Part shown: positions 25,362 through 32,329 of the stretch, piece by piece
How positions within the stretch are numbered: position 1 is the stretch's first letter
Layout of the letters: each line of letters begins with the position of its first letter
Virus record (IMG/VR): IMGVR_UViG_3300025274_001348
Span: 1 to 64,000 of that record
Length of the DNA stretch: 64,000 bases
DNA from: a virus
Strand: one strand, 5' to 3'
Translations under genes and position numbers: made by a program
The notes under the pieces: generated by a model
Databases searched by the model: none
Seen by the model: only the letters and a program-made list of their open reading frames with translations
What the model was told of the DNA's origin: nothing

Positions 25362-26335
25362 TGCAAAACACTATAGACAAACTGGCCGAATACGGTAAGG
25401 GTATTTTGGCAGCAGATGAAAGCATCCCAACGATTGAAAAAAGGTTAAGCTCGGTTGGGATAGATTCTACACCGAGTACGAGACACAACTACAGGCACAC
25501 GTTATTTTCCACTGACGGATTAGAAGACTACATCAGTGGTGTTATCCTGTATGACGAAACCCTGCGAAGCGCCGTTGATGGTGAGCCTACTGTCGCCCCT
25601 CTTAGAGAAAAGGGGATAGCTTTAGGTATCAAGGTGGACAAGGGAGCGAAACCCTATACGGATGGCGGGTTCTTAACGGAGGGGTTAGATGGACTCACAG
25701 AAAGACTCAGAGACTATAAAGACTTGGGGGCCGAATTCGCTAAGTGGCGTGCTGTTATTAATATTGGTGATAGCGGTTCTTGCATCCTTGCAAACGCTTG
25801 GCATCTTGCGAGATATGCTAAAAAGTGCCAACTTGAAAACATGGTTCCCATTGTAGAACCAGAAGTTATTATGGATGGCACACACACAATATATGATTCT
25901 ATCAGAATAACTGAAAGAGTTTTACATCATGTGTTCGATGCTATGTTCTACGAGAAGGTTGAACTGGAGTATATGATTCTAAAGCCAAATATGATTTTAC
26001 ATGGATATAAGTATGCTAGCAGCATTAGCAGTGATGAAGTAGCTGAACTAACAGTTAGCTCTCTTAGACGAGCAGTTCCAGCAGCAGTACCCATGATTGC
26101 TTTTTTAAGTGGTGGTCAAATTGACGGAATGGCTGTGGAAAATCTTAATGCTATAAATGGATGTATTTCTCTTCCTTGGTACACATCATTTTCATTTGGC
26201 AGAGAATTACAACAAAACTCTTTAAGACTTTGGGCCGAAGGGAAAAGGGAAGATGCACAGAACGCTTTGTTGGAAAGAGCTAATCAATGCAGTCTAGCAA
26301 CACAAGGCGAGCTTCATGGGACGGTTAATATATAA
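25361..26335 (+). CDS. Class I fructose-bisphosphate aldolase, 324 aa
   Basis: Splits fructose 1,6-bisphosphate into two triose phosphates. Begins near GKGILAADESIPTIEKRL, then KWRAVINIG, PIVEPEVIMDG and YMILKPNMILHG, where the Lys is the Schiff-base residue; LSGGQIDGMAVENLNAIN follows. Slightly shorter than animal-type enzymes (about 360 aa) because the C-terminal Tyr tail is absent. Start codon shares a base with the guaC stop. Sits between nucleotide and beta-oxidation genes, so it may pull carbon toward pentose or nucleotide synthesis. Confidence 0.88.
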   Translation: MQNTIDKLAEYGKGILAADESIPTIEKRLSSVGIDSTPSTRHNYRHTLFSTDGLEDYISGVILYDETLRSAVDGEPTVAPLREKGIALGIKVDKGAKPYTDGGFLTEGLDGLTERLRDYKDLGAEFAKWRAVINIGDSGSCILANAWHLARYAKKCQLENMVPIVEPEVIMDGTHTIYDSIRITERVLHHVFDAMFYEKVELEYMILKPNMILHGYKYASSISSDEVAELTVSSLRRAVPAAVPMIAFLSGGQIDGMAVENLNAINGCISLPWYTSFSFGRELQQNSLRLWAEGKREDAQNALLERANQCSLATQGELHGTVNI

Positions 26336-26513
26336 GTGTGATGAAGGCATGGGCAGTTTCCATTGGGAGACAAAGGCTTTTATCTCTGAAGGAAATAAAG
26401 AAGTGTCTTTTGTTCAGACATGGTTTGACGATACGAAAGTTATAAGCAAACAGAGTGTAATAATGACAACCGATGAGCTACGGAACATAATACGTCGAAT
26501 AGAAAAGGCGTAA
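26316..26513 (+). CDS. Hypothetical protein, 65 aa
   Basis: Overlaps the aldolase end by 20 nt. MGRLIYKCDEGMGSFHWETK then EVSFVQTWFDDTKVISKQSV; beta-rich with a C-terminal helix. Unrecognised. tRNA-Ile follows 5 nt after the stop. Confidence 0.55.
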   Translation: MGRLIYKCDEGMGSFHWETKAFISEGNKEVSFVQTWFDDTKVISKQSVIMTTDELRNIIRRIEKA

Positions 26514-26518
26514 TAAAT

Positions 26519-26590
26519 GCCCCCGTAGTTCAATGGTTAGAACGCCGTTCTTATAAAGCGGTAACGATAGTTCGACTCTATCCGGGGGTA
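26519..26590 (+). tRNA. tRNA-Ile (anticodon UAU)
   Basis: Cloverleaf with acceptor GCCCCCG/CGGGGGT, anticodon stem CCGTT/AGCGG and loop CTTATAA (anticodon TAT), T-arm GATAG-TTCGACT-CTATC, discriminator A, no encoded CCA. Reads ATA, a codon common in the AT-rich genes here and normally rare in GC-rich hosts. No lysidine needed because U34 reads A directly. Confidence 0.9.
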
Positions 26591-26651
26591 CTTAATCTGT
26601 TGGAAAGATGTCTCAGTAAAAACACCACGATTAAGATTAGCAGGATTTAAA

Positions 26652-27689
26652 ATGTCAAAGAACAATAGCGAATTTTATTCAAGCCTTATATCCAAGGCGA
26701 CAATGCGGTCAGCCAATACGGATACCCCAAAAACTGTTGCTGTTCTTGGAGCAGGTGCTATGGGAATGGGTATTGCTTTTGCTTTGGCTAACAAAGCATC
26801 CATTAACGTCAACCTATATGATATAGATGTCGGCCAATTTAAGTTGGCTAAAGATATTCCATTAATCAGAACCACAACCGATCTGTCAGAGGCGATTGAA
26901 TCTTCCGATCTCGTTATAGAGGCAGTTCCAGAGGTTCTCTCATTAAAGAGAGAAGTTGTCTCCAAGTGTGTAGATCAGTTCGTTGCTACAAACACTTCAA
27001 CATTTAAAGTAGAAGACATATCATCCAGAAGCAATTTTGGAGGAATGCACTTCTTTAATCCTGTCTCTAAAATGCCTCTCGTTGAGGTAGTTTCAGGACC
27101 ATCTACCTCAGAAGAAACTATAGCTATTCTATGTAAGACATCCTTAGCCATGGGAAAAATACCACTGATTTGCAATGACTGTAGTGGATTTGTAGTCAAT
27201 CGTATGTTGATGCCATATTTGATTGAGTTTGATAAGATGGTCTCAGAAGGCCATGACTATTCTCATATAGATACGGTTATGAGAAATCATGGATGGCCTA
27301 TGGGTCCAGCAGAACTCTGTGATCTTGTTGGCCTTGATGTTATCTACCACGGGTCTCAAAGCATAGCAGAAGCATACGATCATATAACTGTTTCTGATAA
27401 TAGCGTATGCCATCAACTATACAAAAATAAAGACTTCGGAAGAAAGTCGCATAGAGGATTTTATAGCTACGATGTCATATCAGGTAAAAAAGCTGGTAGA
27501 TTCTCTGTGCCGGGAGAGACTAGGGAATCATCTCATGTAATTGCAGACAGGCTTGTCTCTCCCATGCTTAATGAGGCCAGAATGCTCCTTGACGAGAATA
27601 TAGTTGATAGTGTCGAAGAGATAGATGTGGCATTAGCTTTAGGGGCGGGACTTCCGCCGTTTATTACAACTGTGGCGGAAATGACATAA
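26652..27689 (+). CDS. 3-hydroxyacyl-CoA dehydrogenase, 345 aa
   Basis: NAD enzyme of beta-oxidation. Rossmann motif VAVLGAGAMGMGIA near 29-42, DLVIEAVPEVLSLK, then GMHFFNPVSKMPLVEVV with the catalytic His near 133, CNDCSGFVVNRML with the conserved Asn, and the C-terminal domain GWPMGPAELCDLVGLDVIYH. An N-terminal stretch before the Rossmann fold (SSLISKATMRSANTDTPK) resembles the linker entering the dehydrogenase part of FadB, so this is the other half of the split enzyme at 18143. Confidence 0.9.
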   Translation: MSKNNSEFYSSLISKATMRSANTDTPKTVAVLGAGAMGMGIAFALANKASINVNLYDIDVGQFKLAKDIPLIRTTTDLSEAIESSDLVIEAVPEVLSLKREVVSKCVDQFVATNTSTFKVEDISSRSNFGGMHFFNPVSKMPLVEVVSGPSTSEETIAILCKTSLAMGKIPLICNDCSGFVVNRMLMPYLIEFDKMVSEGHDYSHIDTVMRNHGWPMGPAELCDLVGLDVIYHGSQSIAEAYDHITVSDNSVCHQLYKNKDFGRKSHRGFYSYDVISGKKAGRFSVPGETRESSHVIADRLVSPMLNEARMLLDENIVDSVEEIDVALALGAGLPPFITTVAEMT

Positions 27690-27703
27690 GTGTTTAACAA
27701 TAA

Positions 27704-28038
27704 GGGGGCGATTGGCTTCGACTGGTAGTGGAGATAATAGTTGCATGGAGTGGTTGGTCAGTTGGCCACTATAAAAGCTGACCAAAAAGTAATTGCCGAA
27801 AAGCAATTCGCGTTGGCTGCCTAGAGTAGTCAGGGGTTGCACAAACCTTTTTATCCAATTGTGCTGACTCCGATAATCGGATAGGGATGGCTAACCCAAA
27901 AATAACGCCTGATGACCATAATGGTCTGATGATGGTCAATCCATCTAGTTTTGTCTGCTGTGCGATAACAACAGACTAACCATGTAGAAGTTATTGTTTA
28001 AGCTATACAGGACGCGGGTTCGATTCCCGCCGCCTCCA
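27704..28038 (+). ncRNA. ssrA: Transfer-messenger RNA
   Basis: 5' GGGGGCGATTGGCTTCGAC and 3' T-arm GCGGG-TTCGATT-CCCGC with acceptor CGCCTCC pair as a tRNA-like domain; the A after it would be position 73. A tag frame ends GCG TTG GCT GCC TAG (ALAA-stop). The resume codon is probably the GCT of AAAGCTGACC, giving the tag ADQKVIAEKQFALAA. One-piece form, 335 nt. Encoded in a phage block, it would rescue ribosomes stalled on phage or damaged mRNAs. Confidence 0.92.
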
Positions 28039-28057
28039 TTTTACATTGGGAGAAAGT

Positions 28058-28543
28058 ATGAATAAAACTATAGCGATTAGTGGCGGGTTTGATCCCGTAC
28101 ACATCGGTCATTTGAATATGATTAAAGGCGCTGCACAAGAAGGCAGTGTTATTGTTATTCTGAACAGTGACGCATGGCTACAACAAAAAAAGGGATATGT
28201 GTTTATGCCCTTTGAAGAAAGAAAGGCAATCTTAGAGGCATTTAGTGACGTTCACCATGTTATTGAGGTTGATGACTCTGACGGTACTGTATGTGAGGCT
28301 TTAGACCAACTACGCCCATGCTACTTCGGAAACGGGGGAGATAGAGTCTCTGATAATGTTCCAGAAGTAAAGTTCTGTAAAAGATATGGCATCGGGCTGA
28401 GATGGAATCTTGGTGGGAATAAAATACAGAGCAGCAGCGAATTAGTTACACATGCTAGGGATTATGACCACAAAGACAGAGAGTTAAAACAGCATAATGA
28501 TCCAAGTGATCCGTTTGAATTAGAGTTGGGAGGTTCAGGTTGA
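28058..28543 (+). CDS. Cytidylyltransferase-like nucleotidyltransferase, 161 aa
   Basis: HxGH-type nucleotidyltransferase: GGFDPVHIGHLNMIKGA at residues 9-25 binds the nucleotide triphosphate. FMPFEERKAILEAFSDV and GNGGDRV resemble the ADP-heptose/RfaE2 and glycerol-3-phosphate cytidylyltransferase group; no ISSTxxR motif is seen. The last 20 residues are an acidic, Pro-rich tail. Start at 28058 after GGGAGAAAGT, directly following the tmRNA. Likely makes a sugar- or glycerol-nucleotide for the glycan genes. Confidence 0.75.
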   Translation: MNKTIAISGGFDPVHIGHLNMIKGAAQEGSVIVILNSDAWLQQKKGYVFMPFEERKAILEAFSDVHHVIEVDDSDGTVCEALDQLRPCYFGNGGDRVSDNVPEVKFCKRYGIGLRWNLGGNKIQSSSELVTHARDYDHKDRELKQHNDPSDPFELELGGSG

Positions 28544-28737
28544 TGTCTAAGGAACGAAAGAAGCTACAGAAAAAAAAGAAGCGAGAAACGAGAGCTAAAG
28601 AGAAAGTCGTAAGAAAAAGAGGTGAGCTAAGAGAATCAAAAAGAATAGAGAAAGAGATTGAGAAAATTCAGTGGGAGGCTAGAGAAAGACTAACCCCCTA
28701 TAGGAATCCTAAAAATGATAAATCAGAAGAACATTGA
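28540..28737 (+). CDS. Small very basic coiled-coil protein, 65 aa
   Basis: Lys/Arg/Glu-rich throughout (KERKKLQKKKKRETRAKEKV), overlapping both neighbours. A similar Lys-rich peptide is at 61404. Nucleic-acid compaction or ribosome binding is possible but unproven. Confidence 0.55.
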   Translation: MMSKERKKLQKKKKRETRAKEKVVRKRGELRESKRIEKEIEKIQWEARERLTPYRNPKNDKSEEH

Positions 28738-29143
28738 TAAGTCTGTCCAAATAGCCTGTCAACTTTTTCCTGAGCGATATGAGAATACACAAAGCTGTAA
28801 GGCTTTTCATTTTGCTTTTCTGTGGAAAAAGAACAGGCTTATTTCTATTGGCCAGAACTATGCAGATAAGCCGTGCGCTAAAGCATTATACTTTGCGAAA
28901 AGATTTAATACAAAACGCCGCATTAAATATCCCTACATTCACGCTGAGATCAATGCGGTACAAAAGGTGTGGGGAAAATCCCAGATAGATAATTCGTTCA
29001 GCTTGGTTTCTCTCAGAGTGTCTAGAGATTGTGTTTTAAGAAACGCCAAGCCTTGTAAAGATTGTCAAACCGTATTGTCTGCTATCGGAGTAGGTGACAT
29101 TTGGTGGTCGAATAAAATTGGAGAGGTTGTATGTGTGGAATAA
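28715..29143 (+). CDS. Cytidine/deoxycytidylate deaminase-like protein, 142 aa
   Basis: Zinc-dependent deaminase fold: HAEINAVQKVWG gives the His and catalytic Glu, NAKPCKDCQTVLSAIG the Cys pair. The N-terminal half is more basic than in dCMP deaminases (FAKRFNTKRRIKYPY), so the substrate may be a nucleoside, tRNA base or modified base. A second, more typical dCMP deaminase is at 61483. It overlaps glmS by 13 nt. Confidence 0.75.
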   Translation: MINQKNIDKSVQIACQLFPERYENTQSCKAFHFAFLWKKNRLISIGQNYADKPCAKALYFAKRFNTKRRIKYPYIHAEINAVQKVWGKSQIDNSFSLVSLRVSRDCVLRNAKPCKDCQTVLSAIGVGDIWWSNKIGEVVCVE

Positions 29144-30915
29144 TAGGATGTATTGGAACAGATACTATAGACACAGTAATCACAGGCATGAGGCGAATGG
29201 AATACCGTGGCTATGATAGCTATGGATTCTGTGCCTTCAAAAATGATTCCAAATTTCTCTACAAAGATGTTGGGCTGGTATCTAGAAATACAAATCTCAA
29301 TGGCTATTCCCATGCACTAAGGGGCTATACTTCTGCAATAGGTCATACCAGATGGGCAACTCATGGCGAGGTCACAAAAGAAAATGCTCATCCACAGTAT
29401 GACGAACAAGAAACTATATTTGTTGTTCACAATGGTACGGTAGATAATTCTCCATCTGATATGTTGGATACGCAGTATATAGTTCAGCAATTAAAACTAC
29501 GCCTTACCAAACACTGGATGACCGTCAAAAGCCCAGACCGTTTTACAGAACCCCTGCGAGAACAAGTCCCACTAACACCAGAAGACTATCTTCTCACGGT
29601 CAATGCAGTAACACAAAAACTAGAAGGTGATAATGCATTCCTAGTGTCCTTCTCAAGCCTGCCAGATTATATTTTCTGTGCCACCAAAGGCTCTAAGTCA
29701 CTGTTAGTTACAGATAATGGACACGTTAGCAGCGATTCGTATGCGATATCGGGCAAGGCGAAAGAGGCTCGAAGAATTAAGAACTCTGTGGTGTGCTTAT
29801 CTTCCAAGGGGATAATATCTAGTGTGAAACCGTTTAGCTCATCTGCGAAGATAGAAACAGTGCCAGAGCAACAGGAACATAAATTATCTGAGCCTCACTT
29901 CATGCTGCAAGAGATTAAAGAACAATACTCTCTTATGGAGGATATGGGTAATTATCCTATGTACCATCCTCCGTTTCGGCCAGAGAGATTAAACCTGATT
30001 GGGTGTGGAAGTAGCTACTATGCAGCTATGTGGGCAAAGGTTTGGTTTGAGACGATTGCAAGGATTCCCACTACCGTAACTTATGGAAGTGAAGCCTTCA
30101 ATCTCACTCTTAAAGACCCAAACGCAACCGACATCTACATAAGCCAAAGCGGAGAAACTAAAGATATTATTCGTGCATCCCGTGATGCTAAGTCAGACAG
30201 CGTTTTTGTAGTTACAAACAATATTAATTCCCACCTAGGAAATTCTTTCTTTCACACAATTGATATTGGCGCAAACATTGAACGAGGAGTTGCCGCTACT
30301 AAAACCTTTACTCTAACCTGTTATGCGCTATGGGAGCTTGCTTGGCACTGGTCATCTGAATCTGAAGAAAACGAACTTAAAGTGTTAGACTACCAAGACG
30401 CCCTAGCCGAAGGAATTAAGCATGTGCTTGATCGTGAACAAACCGTAGCGACTATTGCAAAGATGATAGCCCAGTATGACAACGCTCTATTCTTAGGTAG
30501 ACATTGGGACTACCCAATAGCCTTAGAGGGCGCACTTAAGTTAAAGGAAGTTAGTTACATTCACGCAGAGGGTATGCCAGCAGCAGAAATGAAGCATGGA
30601 CCCATCGCCTTGGTGGATGAAAAGACTCCAAGCATATTTACTGTTACCGGCTCTTTCGACATAGACACAATTATTTCTAACATGAGAGAGGTTAAATCCA
30701 GAAACGGAAAAGTGTTTGCTGTTGTTAGTCCTGTAAACTATGACAGAGTAAAAGAAGTTGCAGACTGGACTTTCCGAACATGCGATATTCACGGTGTGGC
30801 AATGCAGCCACTTGTAGCAAATGTTGTCCTACAGTTACTTGCGTATCACGTAGCTGTTGAAAAAGGACTTAACCCTGACCGCCCCCGTAACCTAGCCAAG
30901 AGTGTAACCGTATAA
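29131..30915 (+). CDS. glmS: Glutamine-fructose-6-phosphate aminotransferase, 594 aa
   Basis: Makes glucosamine 6-phosphate, the first step to UDP-GlcNAc. N-terminal glutaminase: MCGIIGCIGTDTIDTV with Cys2 as nucleophile, RRMEYRGYDS and HTRWATHGEVTKENAHP. Two SIS isomerase domains carry YGSEAFNL, SQSGETKDIIRA, GANIERGVAATKTFT and KEVSYIHAEGMPAAEMKHGP; the C-terminus ends PRNLAKSVTV as in the family. Near full length (E. coli 609 aa). Together with the GNA1-like enzyme at 59857 it would give GlcNAc-6-phosphate. Confidence 0.93.
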   Translation: MCGIIGCIGTDTIDTVITGMRRMEYRGYDSYGFCAFKNDSKFLYKDVGLVSRNTNLNGYSHALRGYTSAIGHTRWATHGEVTKENAHPQYDEQETIFVVHNGTVDNSPSDMLDTQYIVQQLKLRLTKHWMTVKSPDRFTEPLREQVPLTPEDYLLTVNAVTQKLEGDNAFLVSFSSLPDYIFCATKGSKSLLVTDNGHVSSDSYAISGKAKEARRIKNSVVCLSSKGIISSVKPFSSSAKIETVPEQQEHKLSEPHFMLQEIKEQYSLMEDMGNYPMYHPPFRPERLNLIGCGSSYYAAMWAKVWFETIARIPTTVTYGSEAFNLTLKDPNATDIYISQSGETKDIIRASRDAKSDSVFVVTNNINSHLGNSFFHTIDIGANIERGVAATKTFTLTCYALWELAWHWSSESEENELKVLDYQDALAEGIKHVLDREQTVATIAKMIAQYDNALFLGRHWDYPIALEGALKLKEVSYIHAEGMPAAEMKHGPIALVDEKTPSIFTVTGSFDIDTIISNMREVKSRNGKVFAVVSPVNYDRVKEVADWTFRTCDIHGVAMQPLVANVVLQLLAYHVAVEKGLNPDRPRNLAKSVTV

Positions 30916-31172
30916 TGCCTAAATACTATGTAGAGACCGGAACCCTGCAAGAAATAGTGGAATCTAATACTCCTTTTGATGCCTGCGTGAGGGCTGTACG
31001 CAGGGCTACTAATGAATATCTGGAGGGTGGAGAGAATGTTACCTTGGGGGAATCGTTTATTGTTAACCAAAAGGGTTTCCCCTCCAATCGTGAACCCTTC
31101 GCTCTTGATACTGCAAATGACACTATGGTGTCTACGAGTCGTATTATAGAGGCTCTTGAAGATGGATCTTAA
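30915..31172 (+). CDS. Hypothetical protein, 85 aa
   Basis: Start shares a base with the glmS stop. MPKYYVETGTLQEIVESNTP and AVRRATNEYLEGGENVTLGE; a strand-helix-strand fold. The end overlaps the membrane peptide by 11 nt. No family recognised. Confidence 0.6.
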   Translation: MPKYYVETGTLQEIVESNTPFDACVRAVRRATNEYLEGGENVTLGESFIVNQKGFPSNREPFALDTANDTMVSTSRIIEALEDGS

Positions 31173-31308
31173 CGGCAAAAGAGGCAAATTTGAAAGATGG
31201 CTAGATCTTCATAATCATAAGATGGAATTGATGAGAACATCGTTTTCATTTGTTGCAGCAATCACTGGTATATTGGTATTATTAAAGGTGTTCGGATTTA
31301 TGGACTAA
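31162..31308 (+). CDS. One-helix membrane protein, 48 aa
   Basis: Basic amphipathic N-terminus (KRGKFERWLDLHNHKMEL) and one C-terminal helix (SFVAAITGILVLLKVFGF). It is a tail-anchored type. The tRNA-like RNA starts 2 nt after the stop. Confidence 0.5.
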   Translation: MDLNGKRGKFERWLDLHNHKMELMRTSFSFVAAITGILVLLKVFGFMD

Positions 31309-31309
31309 A

Positions 31310-31395
31310 GCCCTGTTGCAGCCGACATGAGCCTTCTAAGCTCATCCCCTGAATGTGTCGGATGGAGGGGTAGGGTTCGATTCCCCAGCGGGGTA
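31310..31395 (+). tRNA. Atypical tRNA-like RNA, anticodon-loop UCU (Arg)
   Basis: Acceptor-like GCCCTGT/GCGGGGT (with three G-T pairs), discriminator A, T-arm TAGGG-TTCGATT-CCCCA with one mismatch, and anticodon arm TGAGC-CTTCTAA-GCTCA (TCT). In place of a D-arm there are only nine bases. A 26-nt variable region holds CCCCT/AGGGG, and CCGACA of the D region can pair with TGTCGG of the variable loop. It is either a strongly altered tRNA-Arg(UCU) or a tRNA mimic. Confidence 0.4.
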
Positions 31396-31415
31396 CTCAT
31401 ATAAGGAGAGTTAAT

Positions 31416-31832
31416 ATGACAATGGGTGGAAGCGAAAAGAGATTAATAGTAGACTGCGACGGAGTTATAGCCGATAAAGACCACGGTGGTATATATGCGA
31501 ATGCTGGCCCCTTACAGCACGGTATCGACCAAGTAAATAAACTGTATGACATGGGATATGAAATCGTACTATATACAGCGAGATATGGAGATCGAGAAAA
31601 GGGTAACATAAATAGACAATATGAACGTGGATATGTAGAATGGGTGAAGTGGCTGAAGGATCACGGTGTTAAATATCACCACGCATTTATGGGCAAGATT
31701 GCTGGAGTTCTCTATATAGACGATAAGGCTGCTAGAGTCAACAGTGATAGTGAAGACGGGTGGGAAGACGTGTGGAAGGAAATAGATGACCTTACAGACA
31801 GAGATAGATACGGGAGGAAAATCGTGTCATGA
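31416..31832 (+). CDS. HAD-like phosphatase, 138 aa
   Basis: Haloacid-dehalogenase motif I IVDCDGVIADKDHGG near 11-25 has the two Asp. YEIVLYTARYGDREKGN supplies the Thr of motif II, and GVLYIDDKAAR the acidic motif IV. Small cap-less type, similar to capsule-biosynthesis and phage HAD proteins. Start 31416 has AGGAGAGTTAAT upstream. Substrate unknown; a sugar phosphate is plausible given neighbours. Confidence 0.75.
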   Translation: MTMGGSEKRLIVDCDGVIADKDHGGIYANAGPLQHGIDQVNKLYDMGYEIVLYTARYGDREKGNINRQYERGYVEWVKWLKDHGVKYHHAFMGKIAGVLYIDDKAARVNSDSEDGWEDVWKEIDDLTDRDRYGRKIVS

Positions 31833-32329
31833 AACTAGATCATATTGCCTACAGGGTAAAAGGTAGACATGAGGCAGCAGAGTTCTTTTATTCGATGTTC
31901 GGTTACGAGTTTGGAACCGAATTTGATGTAGAATTTGATGATGGCTCCAAGGCCGAATGTTATGTCCTCCTTCCACCAATAAATCCATCTATTTTAGTTC
32001 GTGAAGGACCGGAGATATTTATATCTGACGGAAGTCCCGGCTCAATTGTCGGGGATTGGGTTGAGGCTAGGGGTGGTATTGGTGGTATACATCATATAGC
32101 TTATAAGGTAAGAGATATAGACGCTGTTGTTGATGAATGGAAGAAACAAGGCATTGTCGAGTTTCTTACAGACGATGTAATCGAATGTCCAGACGACGAC
32201 CTTCGGCAAATTTTTACTAAACCCTTGGAATACGTAGGTGGAATAATTATCGAACTGATTGAAAGAGGATCTAAAGGATTCTGTGAAAAGTCAGTTAAGG
32301 ACTTAATGAATAGCACGAAAGGATTATAA
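31829..32329 (+). CDS. VOC-fold protein like the C-terminal part of HPPD, 166 aa
   Basis: Vicinal-oxygen-chelate fold with metal-ligand pattern LDHIAYRV, GGIHHIAYKV and IIIELIERG. The segment LRQIFTKPLEYVGG up to GFCEKSVKDLMNS resembles the end of 4-hydroxyphenylpyruvate dioxygenase. At 166 aa it is about half the HPPD length, so it may be a dimeric glyoxalase/epimerase-type enzyme instead. Overlaps both neighbours; placed before the lysine genes, hence a role in amino-acid breakdown is inferred. Confidence 0.7.
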   Translation: MKLDHIAYRVKGRHEAAEFFYSMFGYEFGTEFDVEFDDGSKAECYVLLPPINPSILVREGPEIFISDGSPGSIVGDWVEARGGIGGIHHIAYKVRDIDAVVDEWKKQGIVEFLTDDVIECPDDDLRQIFTKPLEYVGGIIIELIERGSKGFCEKSVKDLMNSTKGL

